Origin: JBBROS01 sp963792675
Lineage (GTDB): Bacteria; Pseudomonadota; Alphaproteobacteria; Acetobacterales; Acetobacteraceae
Direction: 5' to 3'
DNA length: 64,000 nt
Assembly (NCBI GenBank): GCA_963792675.1
Contig: CAWBWT010000002.1
Location: 1,240,001-1,304,000 of the forward strand
Each line of letters starts with the position of its first letter. The stretch's first letter is position 1. Shown in pieces: positions 10,467 through 19,788 of this stretch. The notes under the pieces are model-generated. The model was not told where the DNA came from. It worked only from the letters and a program-made list of their open reading frames with translations, and made no database searches. A program made the translations under genes and the position numbers.

Positions 10467-11991
10467 CGGCGGGGGCGCCTTTCTTGATGTTGGGCAGGAA
10501 GAGCACGAAGGGCACGCAGGCCAGGGTGATGAAGCTCAAAATGGTGAACACGTCCAGATAACTGAGGATCGTCGCCTGCCGCTGCACCGCGGCGCCGATC
10601 GCCTGCAGGTTGGCGCCGAAGCCGTAGCCGTTATAGGGCGTCACGTGCTCGGCGAGCCGGGCGTGGTGGAACTGGCCGCGCCAGGCGAGCTCGGTCGTGA
10701 CGATGGACACGCCGAAGCTGCCGCCCAGGTTGCGCATCAGGTTGATGATGGCGGACGCGTCGTTGTTCTGCGCCGGCGGCACCCCGGTGAACTGCACCGC
10801 CGAGAGCGGGATGAACACCAGCGGCAGCCAGAACACCTGCAGGATACGGGAGGTCGAGATGGCCCAGAACGAGGCGTTGAGGTCGAGGCTGGAGGCGTAG
10901 TACATCGCCCCCGAGACGCCGAGCATGGCCGACAGCACCAGCCATTTCGGCTGAATCAGCCGACCGGTGACGATGCCGGCGAGCGGCATCATGAACACGC
11001 TCACCAGGCCGCCGGCGCCGAGCGTGAGCCCTGCGGTCACCGCGTTGTAGCCCAGCAGCTCCTGCGTCAGCTGCGGCAGCAACTGCGTCGTCGAGACGAT
11101 GATGAAGCCGAAGGCGAACATCACGAGGTTGCTGATCGCGAAGGCCGGGATCTTCAGCAGCCGCAGGTTCACCACCGGTTGATCGTGGATCAGCTCCCAG
11201 ATCACCAGCGCCGCCAGCGACACGGCGCTGGCGACGGTGAACGAGGTGATGAAGCTGCTGCTGAACCCGTCGTCGCGCTCGAACCGGTCGAGCACGACCT
11301 GCAGGCAGCCGAACCCGATCGCGACCAGCAGGAAGCCGATGTAGTCGATCTTGATGCCGCGGGCGATCCGCTCGCGCCGCTCCTTCTGCACCAAGGGCAA
11401 GTCGTAGACGAAGAAGTAGGTCAGCGTCAGCGACAGCAGGCCGAACGGCAGGTTGATCAGGAACACCCAATGCCAAGAAAAGCTGTCGGTCAGCCAACCG
11501 CCGAGCACCGGGCCCACCGCCGGCGCCGTCACCACAGTGAAGCCGTACAGGGAGAAGGCCAGCGCGCGCTGCTTGGGGGTGAAGCTGTCGGCGAAGATCG
11601 ACTGCTCGGTCGGCGCCAGGCCGCCGCCGCCCATCCCCTGAAACACCCGGCAGACCAGCATGAACCACAGCGACGTCGCGAAGGCGCACATCACCGAGCT
11701 GATCGTGAACAGCGCGACACAGCCCATGTAGAAGCGCTTGCGGCCCAATACGTTGGACAGCCATCCGCTGATCGGCAGGATGATCGCGTTGCTCACCAGA
11801 TAGCTGGTGATGATGTAGGTGCTCTCGTCCTGCCCGGCGGCCAGCGAGCCGGCGATGTAGCGCAGCGCGACGTTCGCGATGGTGGTGTCGAGCACCTCCA
11901 TGAAGGTCGCGATCGACACGATAACAGCGATCAGCCAGGGCGAGTTCGGCCCGGCGGCCGAGCGCGGCAGCTCGGGGTTGGGTTCGGCCAC
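10456..11991 (-). CDS. DHA2 family drug:H+ antiporter permease (EmrB-like)
   Basis: 511 residues with about 14 hydrophobic helices, the DHA2 count. Signature motifs include FMEVLDTTIANVALRYIAG in TM1, WLSNVLGRKRFYMG between TM2 and TM3, and GPVLGGWL in TM5 (antiporter motif C). It moves toxic compounds across the inner membrane in exchange for protons. Together with the membrane-fusion protein upstream and the outer-membrane factor downstream it forms a complete tripartite pump. The gap to the upstream gene is only 9 bp. No transcriptional regulator is next to the operon. Confidence 0.92.
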   Translation of the reverse strand: MAEPNPELPRSAAGPNSPWLIAVIVSIATFMEVLDTTIANVALRYIAGSLAAGQDESTYIITSYLVSNAIILPISGWLSNVLGRKRFYMGCVALFTISSVMCAFATSLWFMLVCRVFQGMGGGGLAPTEQSIFADSFTPKQRALAFSLYGFTVVTAPAVGPVLGGWLTDSFSWHWVFLINLPFGLLSLTLTYFFVYDLPLVQKERRERIARGIKIDYIGFLLVAIGFGCLQVVLDRFERDDGFSSSFITSFTVASAVSLAALVIWELIHDQPVVNLRLLKIPAFAISNLVMFAFGFIIVSTTQLLPQLTQELLGYNAVTAGLTLGAGGLVSVFMMPLAGIVTGRLIQPKWLVLSAMLGVSGAMYYASSLDLNASFWAISTSRILQVFWLPLVFIPLSAVQFTGVPPAQNNDASAIINLMRNLGGSFGVSIVTTELAWRGQFHHARLAEHVTPYNGYGFGANLQAIGAAVQRQATILSYLDVFTILSFITLACVPFVLFLPNIKKGAPAGGH

Positions 11992-12000
11992 GTGCCGGGC

Positions 12001-13333
12001 CTAGCGGACGGTGACGCGGGGCGAGACGGACAGGCCGAGCGACAGGTTGCAGCGGCCGAGATCGGGCTTTTGGTCGAATACGATCTTCACCGGCACCCGC
12101 TGCACCACCTTGACGTAGTTGCCGGTCGCGTTCTCAGCCGGCAGCGAGGAGAACACCGCGCCGGTGCCGGTTTGGAAGCTGTCCACGTGGGCCGGCAGGT
12201 CGACGCCGGGGCAGGCATCGACGCGGACCCGGACCGGCTGACCGGGGTGCATGTCGGCGAGCTGCGTTTCCTTGAAGTTGGCCGTCACCCAGAACCGGTC
12301 CGGGATCACCGCCAGCAATGACTGGCCAGGATTGACGTAGTTCCCGACCTCGACCGTGCGCCGGGTGACGCGGCCGGTGTCGGGCGCGTGCACGGTGGTG
12401 TAGCCGAGCTGCAGCTCGGCGTTCTCGATCGTGGCGTCGGCGGCTTGCAGGTTGGCGGCAGCGGCGGCGATCTGCGCCTTCTGCGCCTCGACCTGGGCCT
12501 TGGCCGCCTCGACGGCCTGCTTGCTGGCGTCGAGCCGGGCAGCGGCGGATCGAAGTCTGCGCGTTCGAGGTATCGAGCTGCTGCCGGGTGATCGCCTTCG
12601 GGTCAATGGCGCGGTAGCGGGCAAGATCGAGCTGCTGCTGGCCGAGATCGGCTTCGGACACGCGGACATTGGCCTCGGCCTGGTCCACCTGGGCCTGCTG
12701 CTGGAGCAGGCCGGCCTGAGCTTGCTGCAGCTGGGCGGCGGACTGGGCGCGTTGGGCACGGGCTTGATCGAGGCGGACCTGGTAGTCGCGCGGATCGAGC
12801 TGCAGCAGGGTGTCGCCTTCGCGCACCTGCTGGTTGTCCTCAATGGCGAGCTTCACGACCTTCGCCGCGACCTGGGCCGACACTTGCGATTGGTGGCCGT
12901 CGATGAAGGCGTCGTCGGTGTTCTCGTAATGGCGCGCGTGCAGGTAATACAGCACGCCGCCGATAATGAGTGCGACCACCAGCGCCGCGCCGCCGATCCA
13001 ATACAACCGCTTCTTCCAACGCGGTGTCTTTGGCGTCGCGTCGTCGTCGCCGGACTGCTTGTCGTTCGCCGGTTTTGCGTCGTCGGCGTGTTTGTCTTCG
13101 GCAGGCTGCTGCTTGTCGCGGCGGGGCTCGTCGCGGTCGCGGGCCGGAACCTCCTGTTTGCGCCGGGGTGCATCGGCCGTGGCGGGCACGGGTTGCACGA
13201 ACCCGGTATCGGCGCCGATCGGGCTCGAGTAGCCCCAGCCTTGGCCAGCGTCGTAGTCGGCAGATAGCCGACGGGAGCGCGGCCGTAAGTCTCCATCCAT
13301 GCGGGCAGATCCAGAGCTTGGCGGCGCCGGCAT
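12001..13333 (-). CDS. HlyD/EmrA-family membrane fusion protein, interrupted by one frameshift
   Basis: The protein is split between two frames that join near 12,550. Removing one base there gives about 443 residues and the continuous text NAQTS-SAAARLDASKQ. A charged N-terminus of about 105 residues, rich in Lys, Asp and Pro, is unusually long. A TM helix follows (WIGGAALVVALIIGGVLYYL), then the lipoyl-like half HYENTDDAFIDGHQ, a coiled-coil hairpin rich in Gln and Ala, and the second half with GYTTVHAPDTGRV. Two starts are possible, 13,333 or 13,300. It is the first gene of the efflux operon. I treat the shift as a probable sequence error because both halves are well conserved. Confidence 0.8.
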
Positions 13334-13464
13334 AGGGCCGCCGCTTCATGCTACGGTGAAAGCGAATGTTCGTTCCAGCGCGAACACCGGCTTTCTCAGG
13401 CTGGCACGGTGTTGTGATGCAGTGCGGCATGACGCCGGGCCGGCCGGCGGCCGCGGCGTGGAAC

Positions 13465-14095
13465 TCAGGCGCGCTTGAGCAAGAACAACGCTTGTTCGCC
13501 GAACAGGTTCGCCAAGCCCGGGAAGCTGCGCCACGGCGTCGTATGCCCGGCTTCGTCGAATGCCAGCCATTGCTCGACCGCGTAGCCCTCCCGGGCGCAC
13601 AGGTCGAAGAAGTCCTGGATCGAGCACGGGTGGATGTTCGGCGTTTCGAACCAGGGCGTGCTCCAGGTCGGCGTCATCGGCATGCGGCCGGACCAGAGCA
13701 GCTGCCAGCGCACGCGCCAATGGCCGAAATTGGGGAAGCTGACCGAGCGCGCGGGTGCCGATGCGCAGCATCTGCCGCAGCACTTCGCGCGGCCGCTCGA
13801 CCGCCTGCAACGTGCGGGACAGCACGACGTAATCGAACAGCCCGTCGGGGTAGTGCGCGAGGTCGGTATCGGCGTCGCCGTGCATCACCGGCAAGCCATG
13901 GGCGACGGCGCGGGTGACCTCGGCCATGTCGAGCTCGATGCCGCGCGCGTCGCAGCCCTGGGTGCGGAACAGATGGCTGATAAGCGACCCGTCGCCGCTG
14001 CCGATGTCGAGCACGCGGGTGTTGGGCGCGATCATCTGCGACATGATCTCGAGGTCGGAGCGGATGTTGGCGGCGGGGCGCGGCGGTAGCTTCAT
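13465..14095 (-). CDS. metW: MetW-like methionine biosynthesis protein, interrupted by one frameshift
   Basis: The first about 115 codons read in one frame (RVLDIGSGDGSLISHL, a SAM-binding motif I). The rest reads in another, from about 13,750, with SVSFPNFGHWRVRWQLLWSG and TPNIHPCSIQDFFDLC, both hallmarks of MetW. Taking out one base gives about 209 residues, the normal length. MetW works with MetX in homoserine acetylation in proteobacteria that have both genes. It lies 97 bp downstream of metX on the same strand, separated by a hairpin-rich repeat. A G/C-rich run at the break favours a sequencing error. Confidence 0.85.
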
Positions 14096-14110
14096 GGGAG
14101 ACTCCTAAGG

Positions 14111-14188
14111 CAAGGGGCTCTGCCCCTTGACCCCGTCAAAGGCGGAGCCTTTGAAATCCATTGATGCGGGTTTGGGGCCGCTGGCCCC
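14111..14188. repeat. Three tandem hairpins between metX and metW (REP-like element)
   Basis: Three perfect inverted repeats lie head to tail within 78 bp. The first is CAAGGGGC-TCT-GCCCCTTG at 14,111-14,129. The second is TCAAAGGC-GGA-GCCTTTGA at 14,136-14,154. The third is GGGGCC-GCT-GGCCCC at 14,174-14,188. All have 3-nt loops. The element fills the intercistronic gap of the metX-metW pair. Its form resembles dispersed intergenic repeat units, and a role in mRNA stability or partial termination is possible but not shown. I see no second copy in this window. Confidence 0.7.
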
Positions 14189-14192
14189 CGTC

Positions 14193-15368
14193 TTACGTTA
14201 ATCCGGCATGCTCGGCGCAGCCCCGCAGGAACCCCGACAAGGTGCGATGCATGTCGGGTTCGTCCAGCAGGAAGGCGTCATGCCCCTTGTCGGACGCGAT
14301 CTCGACGAAGCTCGCGTTGGCGCCGGCCCGGTTCAGCGCCCGCGCGATCGCCCGGGACTGCGCGGTGGGGAACAGCCAGTCGCTGTCGAAGCTGATGACG
14401 CAGAACCGGGTCGGCGAGCCGCGAAAGGCGTTGGCGAGGTCGCCGCCATGGTCGGCGGCCAAGTCGAACAGATCCATCGCCCGGGTGATCGTCAGGTAGG
14501 AGTTGGCGTCGAACCGGTTGACGAAGGTGCTGCCCTGGTGACGCAGGTAGCTTTCCACTTCGAACATGTCGCCGAACAGGGTGACGTTGAGCGGGTTGGG
14601 TGCCACGTCGCCGGCCTGCCGGATGCGGCGGCCGAACTTGCGGGTCAGCGCCTGCTCGCTGAGATAGGTGATGTGCGCCGCCATGCGCGCGACCGCCAGG
14701 CCGCGGGCCGGGACGCGGCCGTCGCGCCAATAGAACCCGGCCTGGAAGTCGGGATCGGCGAAGATCGCTTGGCGGCCGACCTCGTGGAAGGCGATGTTCT
14801 GCGCCGAATGGAACGACGCGGTGGCGATCGGCACGGCCGCGAACACCTGCTCGGGGTAGGTGGCCGCCCATTGCAGCACCTGCATGCCGCCCATCGAGCC
14901 GCCGATCGCCGCGAACAGTCGTGGGATGCGCAGGTGGTCGATCAGCAGCTTCTGCGCCCGAACCATGTCGCCGATCGTCACAGTCGGGAAGGTGATGCCC
15001 CAGGGCTCGCCGCCCGGGCCGGGGTCGCGCGGCCCGGTCGAGCCCATGCAGCCGCCCAGCACGTTGGCGCACACGACGAACAGCCGGTCGGTGTCGACCG
15101 GCCGGCCCGGTCCGACGACCTCCCTCCACCAGCCCGGCTTGCCGGACAACGGGTGGGTTTCGGCGGCGTACTGATCGCCGGTCAGCGCATGGCAGACGAG
15201 CACGGCGTTGCTGCGATCGGCGTTGAGCGCCCCGGCCGTGGTGTAGGCGACGGTGATGCCCGGCAGGCTGCCGCCATTTTCCAGCGCGAACGGCCCGGCA
15301 AACGTCACCGACTGGTGCCGGAACGTCGCGGGCGGACGCAGCTCGGTGGGTGGGGCCGGGGTGTCCAT
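14193..15368 (-). CDS. metX: Homoserine O-acetyltransferase
   Basis: 391 residues from the ATG at 15,368. It is an alpha/beta hydrolase-fold acyltransferase. The nucleophile elbow is GGSMGGMQVLQWA, the Asp lies in FDSDWLFP, and the His in KGHDAFLLDEP. HALTGDQYAA and GGCMGSTGPRDP are typical of MetX. It transfers acetyl (or succinyl in some members) from CoA to homoserine in methionine synthesis; the acyl donor cannot be decided with confidence here. metW follows on the same strand. About 100 bp separates it from the divergent chorismate mutase gene. I found no convincing SAM riboswitch in that leader. Confidence 0.93.
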   Translation of the reverse strand: MDTPAPPTELRPPATFRHQSVTFAGPFALENGGSLPGITVAYTTAGALNADRSNAVLVCHALTGDQYAAETHPLSGKPGWWREVVGPGRPVDTDRLFVVCANVLGGCMGSTGPRDPGPGGEPWGITFPTVTIGDMVRAQKLLIDHLRIPRLFAAIGGSMGGMQVLQWAATYPEQVFAAVPIATASFHSAQNIAFHEVGRQAIFADPDFQAGFYWRDGRVPARGLAVARMAAHITYLSEQALTRKFGRRIRQAGDVAPNPLNVTLFGDMFEVESYLRHQGSTFVNRFDANSYLTITRAMDLFDLAADHGGDLANAFRGSPTRFCVISFDSDWLFPTAQSRAIARALNRAGANASFVEIASDKGHDAFLLDEPDMHRTLSGFLRGCAEHAGLT

Positions 15369-15467
15369 CGGGCGACACAGATAGTGCAGGCCGGCCCCCG
15401 GTGGTAGGCATACGGTTGCGCATCGGCTATTCACCCCGGTCCCGCCCTCAGGAGTGATCGTCCTGCC

Positions 15468-16325
15468 ATGTCGTCGACCCTGCAGCCTGCCGTGGACAAG
15501 CCAGATGCCGGCGGCCATGCACCCACCCTGGCCGGCCTGCGGGCGGAGCTCGACCGGCTGGACGATGCGATGCACGACCTGCTGATGCGCCGGGCCGAGG
15601 TGGTGACGCAGGTCGGCGCGCTGGGCGTCAAGGGCCCGGTGCCGCTGCGGCCCGGGCGCGAGGCGGCGATCATCCGGCGGCTGCTGGCCCGCCACCGCGG
15701 CCCGTTCCCGCCCGCCAGCCTGGTGTGGCTTTGGCGCGAGCTGATCTGCGGCATGACGGCGCTGCAGCGCCCGCTGCGCATCGCGGTCGGCGGCGGCGAA
15801 GCGCGGGTCGCGGTGGCGCGGGAGCATTTCGGCGCGCTGGTCGCCGGTGCACCGGGTGCCGACGACACGGCCGACGTCCTGCGGGAGCTGCGCGGCGGGG
15901 TCGCGGTGGCCGCGGTGCTGCCGATGCCGCACCAGGACGAGGCGCGGCCGTGGTGGCCGGCGCTGCTCGACCGCGGCGGCGCCGCGCATCCATGTGGTCG
16001 CCCGGCTGCCGTTCTGGGCGCCGCGGCCGGAAGGGCGCGCCGCGTGTCGAGGCGTTCGTCGCCAGCGTCGCGCCGCCCGACCCGAGCGGGGCCGACCGAT
16101 CGCTGCTCGGCCTGGAGGTCGGCCGGATCGCGGAGCCGGGGCGCATGGCGCGCCGCCCTGCAGCAGGCCGGGTTCGAACCGCGGTCCGTGGCCATCACGC
16201 GGGGAGCGCAGGTGCTGGTGGACGTGGCCGGGCTTCGTGGCCGAGGACGACGCGCGGCTGCGCGGCGTTGCCGGGTGCGATGGTGCTGGGCGCCTACGCC
16301 GTGCCGGTCGGGGCGCGCGCCATGA
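15468..16325 (+). CDS. Chorismate mutase (AroQ-type) with C-terminal domain, multiply frameshifted
   Basis: The first about 170 codons are clean. They hold an AroQ helix bundle, with LRAELDRLDDAMHDLLMRRA and a second helix RPGREAAIIRRLLARH. From about 15,990 onward the coding text hops frame about five times, near 15,990, 16,040, 16,145, 16,230 and 16,265. The pieces are RIHVVARLPFWAPRPEG, VEAFVASVAPPDPSGADRSL, AALQQAGFEPRSVAITRG, FVAEDDARLRG and LPGAMVLGAYAVPVG. They read as one conserved C-terminal domain of unknown role. The last frame runs into hisC without a stop, so a sixth shift or a fusion is needed; the TGA at 16,323 overlaps the hisC ATG. Chorismate mutase makes prephenate for Phe/Tyr synthesis, which fits the two downstream genes. 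Confidence 0.75.
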   Translation: MSSTLQPAVDKPDAGGHAPTLAGLRAELDRLDDAMHDLLMRRAEVVTQVGALGVKGPVPLRPGREAAIIRRLLARHRGPFPPASLVWLWRELICGMTALQRPLRIAVGGGEARVAVAREHFGALVAGAPGADDTADVLRELRGGVAVAAVLPMPHQDEARPWWPALLDRGGAAHPCGRPAAVLGAAAGRARRVSRRSSPASRRPTRAGPTDRCSAWRSAGSRSRGAWRAALQQAGFEPRSVAITRGAQVLVDVAGLRGRGRRAAARRCRVRWCWAPTPCRSGRAP

Positions 16326-17398
16326 CCGGCCCGCGCCCGCGGCCCGAGATCCTGCGGATCGAGCCTTATGTCGGCGGCGAAAGCAAGGCGCCGGGGCAGA
16401 ACCGCACGATCAAGCTGTCGTCCAACGAGGGCGCGTTCGGGGTGCCGCCGGGCGCCAAACGCGCGGCCGAGGCGCTGGCCGGCGAGCAGCACCGCTACCC
16501 CGATGGCGGCGCGTTGGCGCTGCGGCAGGCGATCGGGGAGCGGTTCGGACTGGATCCGGCGCGGATCGTTTGCGGCGCCGGGTCGGACGACCTGATCTAC
16601 CAGCTCTGCCTGGCCTATGGCGGCCCGGGCACCGAGCTGATCATGAGCCGGCACGGGTTCAGCATCTACGGCATCGCCGGCACCTATGCCGGCTGCCGCA
16701 TCGTGAAAACGCCGGAGCGGGACCTGACGGCCGACGTGGACGCGATGCTGGCGGCGGTCGGTGGCGCGACGCGGCTGGTGTTCCTCGCCAATCCCAACAA
16801 CCCGACCGGCAGCCTGGTGCCGGAGGCCGAGGTGCGCCGGCTGCGCGCCGGGCTGCCGCCCGACGTGCTGCTGGTGCTGGACGCCGCTTACGCCGAGTAC
16901 GTGGAGCGGGCGGATTACGATCCCGGCGTAAGGCTGGTGGATGCGGGCGACAACACGGTCATGACCCGGACGTTCAGCAAGATCTTCGGCCTCGGCGGGT
17001 CGCGGATCGGCTGGTGCTACGCGCCGGCGAACGTGGTGGACGTGCTGAACCGGGTGCGGGCGCCGTTCAACGTCGGCTTGGCGGCGCAGGCGGCGGCGGT
17101 GGCGGCGCTGGCCGAGCCCGGCTGGGTCGAGGCCGGGCGGGCGCACAACACGCGCTGGCGCACCTGGCTGGCCGAGGCGCTGACGGCGGCCGGGATCAAG
17201 GTCTGGCCGAGCGAGGGTAACTTTCTTCTCGCGGACTTCGGCGAAGCCAGCGCCGCCGACGCGGCGGATGCCCGGCTCAAGGCGCGCGGCGTCGTCGTGC
17301 GAAAAATGGGGTCGTACGACCTGCCGCACTGCCTGCGCATCACCATCGGGACCGAGGAGGAAGTGCGGCTGGTGGCCGACGTGCTGTCCGCCTCATGA
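16322..17398 (+). CDS. hisC: Histidinol-phosphate/aromatic aminotransferase
   Basis: 358 residues from the ATG at 16,322. It is a PLP fold-type I, class I/II aminotransferase. Visible signatures are IKLSSNEGAFGVPP, NPNNPTGSLV, the DAAYAEYV segment, and the lysine motif TFSKIFGLGGSRIGW that binds PLP. C-terminal CLRITIGTEEE is the substrate-carboxylate Arg region. Its place between chorismate mutase and prephenate dehydrogenase suggests that it may act on prephenate or aromatic keto acids as well as, or instead of, imidazole-acetol phosphate. It overlaps tyrA by 4 bp (ATGA). Confidence 0.9.
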   Translation: MTGPRPRPEILRIEPYVGGESKAPGQNRTIKLSSNEGAFGVPPGAKRAAEALAGEQHRYPDGGALALRQAIGERFGLDPARIVCGAGSDDLIYQLCLAYGGPGTELIMSRHGFSIYGIAGTYAGCRIVKTPERDLTADVDAMLAAVGGATRLVFLANPNNPTGSLVPEAEVRRLRAGLPPDVLLVLDAAYAEYVERADYDPGVRLVDAGDNTVMTRTFSKIFGLGGSRIGWCYAPANVVDVLNRVRAPFNVGLAAQAAAVAALAEPGWVEAGRAHNTRWRTWLAEALTAAGIKVWPSEGNFLLADFGEASAADAADARLKARGVVVRKMGSYDLPHCLRITIGTEEEVRLVADVLSAS

Positions 17399-18306
17399 GC
17401 GATCCGCTGTTCCGGCGGCTGGCGCTGCTCGGCGTGGGGCTGATCGGCAGCTCGGTCGCGCGCATCGCCAAGCAGCGCGGCGACCTTGCCGGCGAGCTGG
17501 TGGTCAACGCCCGAACGCAGCGGACGCTCGACCGGGTGATCGAGCTGGGCATCGCCGACCGCGTGACGCTCGACCCGGCCGAGGCGGTCGAGGGCGCCGA
17601 CGGGGTGATGCTGTGCGCGCCGGTGGGCGCCTTCGCCGACCTCGCCGCGGCGATCGGACCGCACCTCAAGCCCGGCTGCATCGTGACCGACGTCGGCAGC
17701 ACCAAGGTGTCGGTGATCCGCGACGTGGCGCCGCTGCTGCCGGCGGGGGTGCATTTCGTGCCGGCGCACCCGATGGCGGGCACCGAATACTCCGGTCCGG
17801 ACAGCGGTTTCACCACCTTGTTCGAGGGCCGCTGGACCTTGCTGACGCCGCTGCCGGGGTCCGATTCTGCGGCGGTGGAGCGGGTCGCCGAGCTGTGGCG
17901 CCGCTGCGGCAGCATGATCGACACCATGGAGCCGACGCACCACGACCGCGTGGTGGCGATCGTCAGCCATCTGCCGCATCTGCTGGCCTTCACCATCTGC
18001 GGCACCGCCGATGACCTCGCCCAGCAGCCGGCCGCAGCGGAGGGCGAGGCGACGCGGGGCGAGGTGCTGAAATACGCCGCCGCCGGGTTCCGCGACTTCA
18101 CCCGCATCGCGGCCAGCGACCCGGTGATGTGGCGCGACGTGTTCCTCAACAACCGCGACGCGTTGCTGGAGATGCTGGCGCGTTTCACCGAGGACGCACA
18201 GGCGATGGGGCGGGCGGTGCGCTGGGGCGACGCGGCGTATATCGAGGACAAGATCGAGCGCGGCCGGGCAATCCGGCGCGGTCTGATCGCGTTGAACCAG
18301 GCGTAG
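17395..18306 (+). CDS. tyrA: Prephenate/arogenate dehydrogenase
   Basis: 303 residues. The N-terminal Rossmann motif LLGVGLIGSSVARIAKQRG and the helical prephenate-binding half are complete. Key positions include the motif HFVPAHPMAGTEYSGP and VVAIVSHLPHLLAF, the His-containing segments of TyrA proteins. It oxidatively decarboxylates prephenate or arogenate on the route to tyrosine. The start overlaps the hisC stop (ATGA), so the three aromatic genes behave as one operon. No C-terminal ACT domain is present, so allosteric control by tyrosine through that domain is not expected. Confidence 0.92.
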   Translation: MSDPLFRRLALLGVGLIGSSVARIAKQRGDLAGELVVNARTQRTLDRVIELGIADRVTLDPAEAVEGADGVMLCAPVGAFADLAAAIGPHLKPGCIVTDVGSTKVSVIRDVAPLLPAGVHFVPAHPMAGTEYSGPDSGFTTLFEGRWTLLTPLPGSDSAAVERVAELWRRCGSMIDTMEPTHHDRVVAIVSHLPHLLAFTICGTADDLAQQPAAAEGEATRGEVLKYAAAGFRDFTRIAASDPVMWRDVFLNNRDALLEMLARFTEDAQAMGRAVRWGDAAYIEDKIERGRAIRRGLIALNQA

Positions 18307-18327
18307 ACGGGCCGGGAGGCAACGCTG

Positions 18328-18921
18328 TTGCAGACGCTGTGGGATTGGCGGCGGCAGGTGGCCGACCTGTACGCGCAGGTGCGGGCGAACCCCGAACCGG
18401 CCGCCGCATGGGCGCATTGGCGCCGCGTGCGCGACGGGCTCTACCGCAGCCACGTGCAGTCGCCGCTGGAAACCACCGAGGAATTCGAGGGCCTGCCGTT
18501 CTTCGACTACGACCCGGCCATGCGCTTCCTGGTGGAGGTGGCGGCGGCGGACGGCGAGCCGCTCGACCTGCCGGCCGGCGAGGACGGCCAGGTGCGGCTG
18601 CGGCCGTTCGGGCGCACCGTCGGGCTGGCGCCGCGGCTGGGCGGCGAGCTGACGCTGTATTGGATGCAGGGCTATTGCGGCGGCGTGTTCCTGCCCTTCG
18701 CCGACGCGACCAGCGGGTCGGACACCTATGGCGGCGGGCGCTACCTGCTCGACACCATCAAGAGCGCCGACCTCGGCGCGGTGGACGGGCGGACGGTGCT
18801 GGACTTTAACTTCGCCTATAACCCGTCCTGCGCCTACTCGATACGCTATGTCTGCCCGCTGTCGCCCCAACAGAATCGGTTGCCAGTCGCGGTTCGGGCC
18901 GGGGAGCGGATGGAGCGCTGA
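18328..18921 (+). CDS. DUF1684 domain-containing protein
   Basis: 197 residues from a TTG start at 18,328, supported by GGGAGGC 8-14 bp upstream and by no better ATG. The core resembles DUF1684: a WRRQVADLYAQVR helix, RDGLYRSHVQSP, a beta-rich middle with FEGLPFFDYDP, and the C-terminal block FLPFADATSGSDTYGGGRYL with DFNFAYNPSCAYS. It is cytoplasmic with no signal peptide. Function is unknown; it follows tyrA by 21 bp and may be cotranscribed. It is convergent with the methyltransferase gene. Confidence 0.85.
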   Translation: MQTLWDWRRQVADLYAQVRANPEPAAAWAHWRRVRDGLYRSHVQSPLETTEEFEGLPFFDYDPAMRFLVEVAAADGEPLDLPAGEDGQVRLRPFGRTVGLAPRLGGELTLYWMQGYCGGVFLPFADATSGSDTYGGGRYLLDTIKSADLGAVDGRTVLDFNFAYNPSCAYSIRYVCPLSPQQNRLPVAVRAGERMER

Positions 18922-18955
18922 CCGCCGGCCCCGCGAGCGACCATCGCACGGCCAA

Positions 18956-19675
18956 TCACCCCGGGGAGAGCAGGCTGGCGATCCAGAATGGACGTCGATG
19001 CGCAGTAAGCAGGGTCATGGCCGGCGACCATGTGAAGGCGTCGTGGATACGCCGGGAGCGTCGGGACTCGCCGTCCATCCCCGAAAAGTAGTGGTTGGCC
19101 AGCAGCAGGATGCCGTCTGGGGCAAGTAGCCTGGCCAGGCGGGCGGCAAGTCTCTTGAGCCCGGAGTCGGTCAGCGCCTCGGACGGCAAATAGTAGAGCG
19201 CATCGGCGACGACGACGAGGTCGAAGCGGCCGTCGAGCGCCGGGTCGAGGTGCAGCAGGTCGGCCTGCGCGAAGCCAATCCCAACTTGACCCGCGATGCG
19301 CGCCTGCGCCCGCCCGATGGCGACGGCGGAGATGTCGAGGCCGAGAACTTCGTCGCTATGGTCCCTCAGGCGCCCCGAGAGCAGACCGGTGCCGCAGCCG
19401 AGGTCGAGGCTGCTGCGGAAGCGCCGCCGGTCGGGCAGGAGAGCCACAATGCCGTCGTACTTACCGCGCTGGTAGCGGTAGCGCGGCGATTCCGAGGCCC
19501 AGGGATCGTTCTCGTCGGCTTCGGCGTAAAGGCGATCGAAGGCTGCCGCGGGGGTGGCGCCCTTGCCCATCATGCTGCCGAGCTTGGCGTCGGAACGGGC
19601 ACTGCGCAGGAAAAGCAGGACGTCTTGGGCGGCGATGAACCTCCAAGCGAGCGGCGCACGCTTTATGCTGGACAT
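18956..19675 (-). CDS. Class I SAM-dependent methyltransferase (NodS-like)
   Basis: 239 residues if the ATG at 19,675 is used; an upstream ATG at 19,792 would add a poorly conserved 39-residue tail. Motif I is SLDLGCGTGLLSGRL and the acidic motif II is VLGLDISAVAIGRAQ. FDLVVVADALYYLPSEAL fits the NodS/UbiE-like branch. The substrate is unknown. The region upstream of 19,675, up to the CoA-transferase stop, is slightly less GC-rich than its surroundings and may hold the promoter. Confidence 0.82.
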   Translation of the reverse strand: MSSIKRAPLAWRFIAAQDVLLFLRSARSDAKLGSMMGKGATPAAAFDRLYAEADENDPWASESPRYRYQRGKYDGIVALLPDRRRFRSSLDLGCGTGLLSGRLRDHSDEVLGLDISAVAIGRAQARIAGQVGIGFAQADLLHLDPALDGRFDLVVVADALYYLPSEALTDSGLKRLAARLARLLAPDGILLLANHYFSGMDGESRRSRRIHDAFTWSPAMTLLTAHRRPFWIASLLSPG

Positions 19676-19788
19676 GTTGCTGGGACGAGTCCTCGTGGTA
19701 ACGGGCCCGTTAACACGCTTTCGGGTGTGTTCAACACATCTTAATTGCGCGGTTGGTAGAGACGGGCTGTGGTGGAAACGGGCCGGTG

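Noticed and set aside
10300..12321. Long plus-strand open frame over the efflux operon
   Set aside because: Antisense to clear EmrB/OprM genes, with no recognisable domain.
15369..15467. SAM riboswitch upstream of metX
   Set aside because: I could not match the leader to SAM-II or other SAM riboswitch cores; the gap is short and has no convincing pseudoknot.
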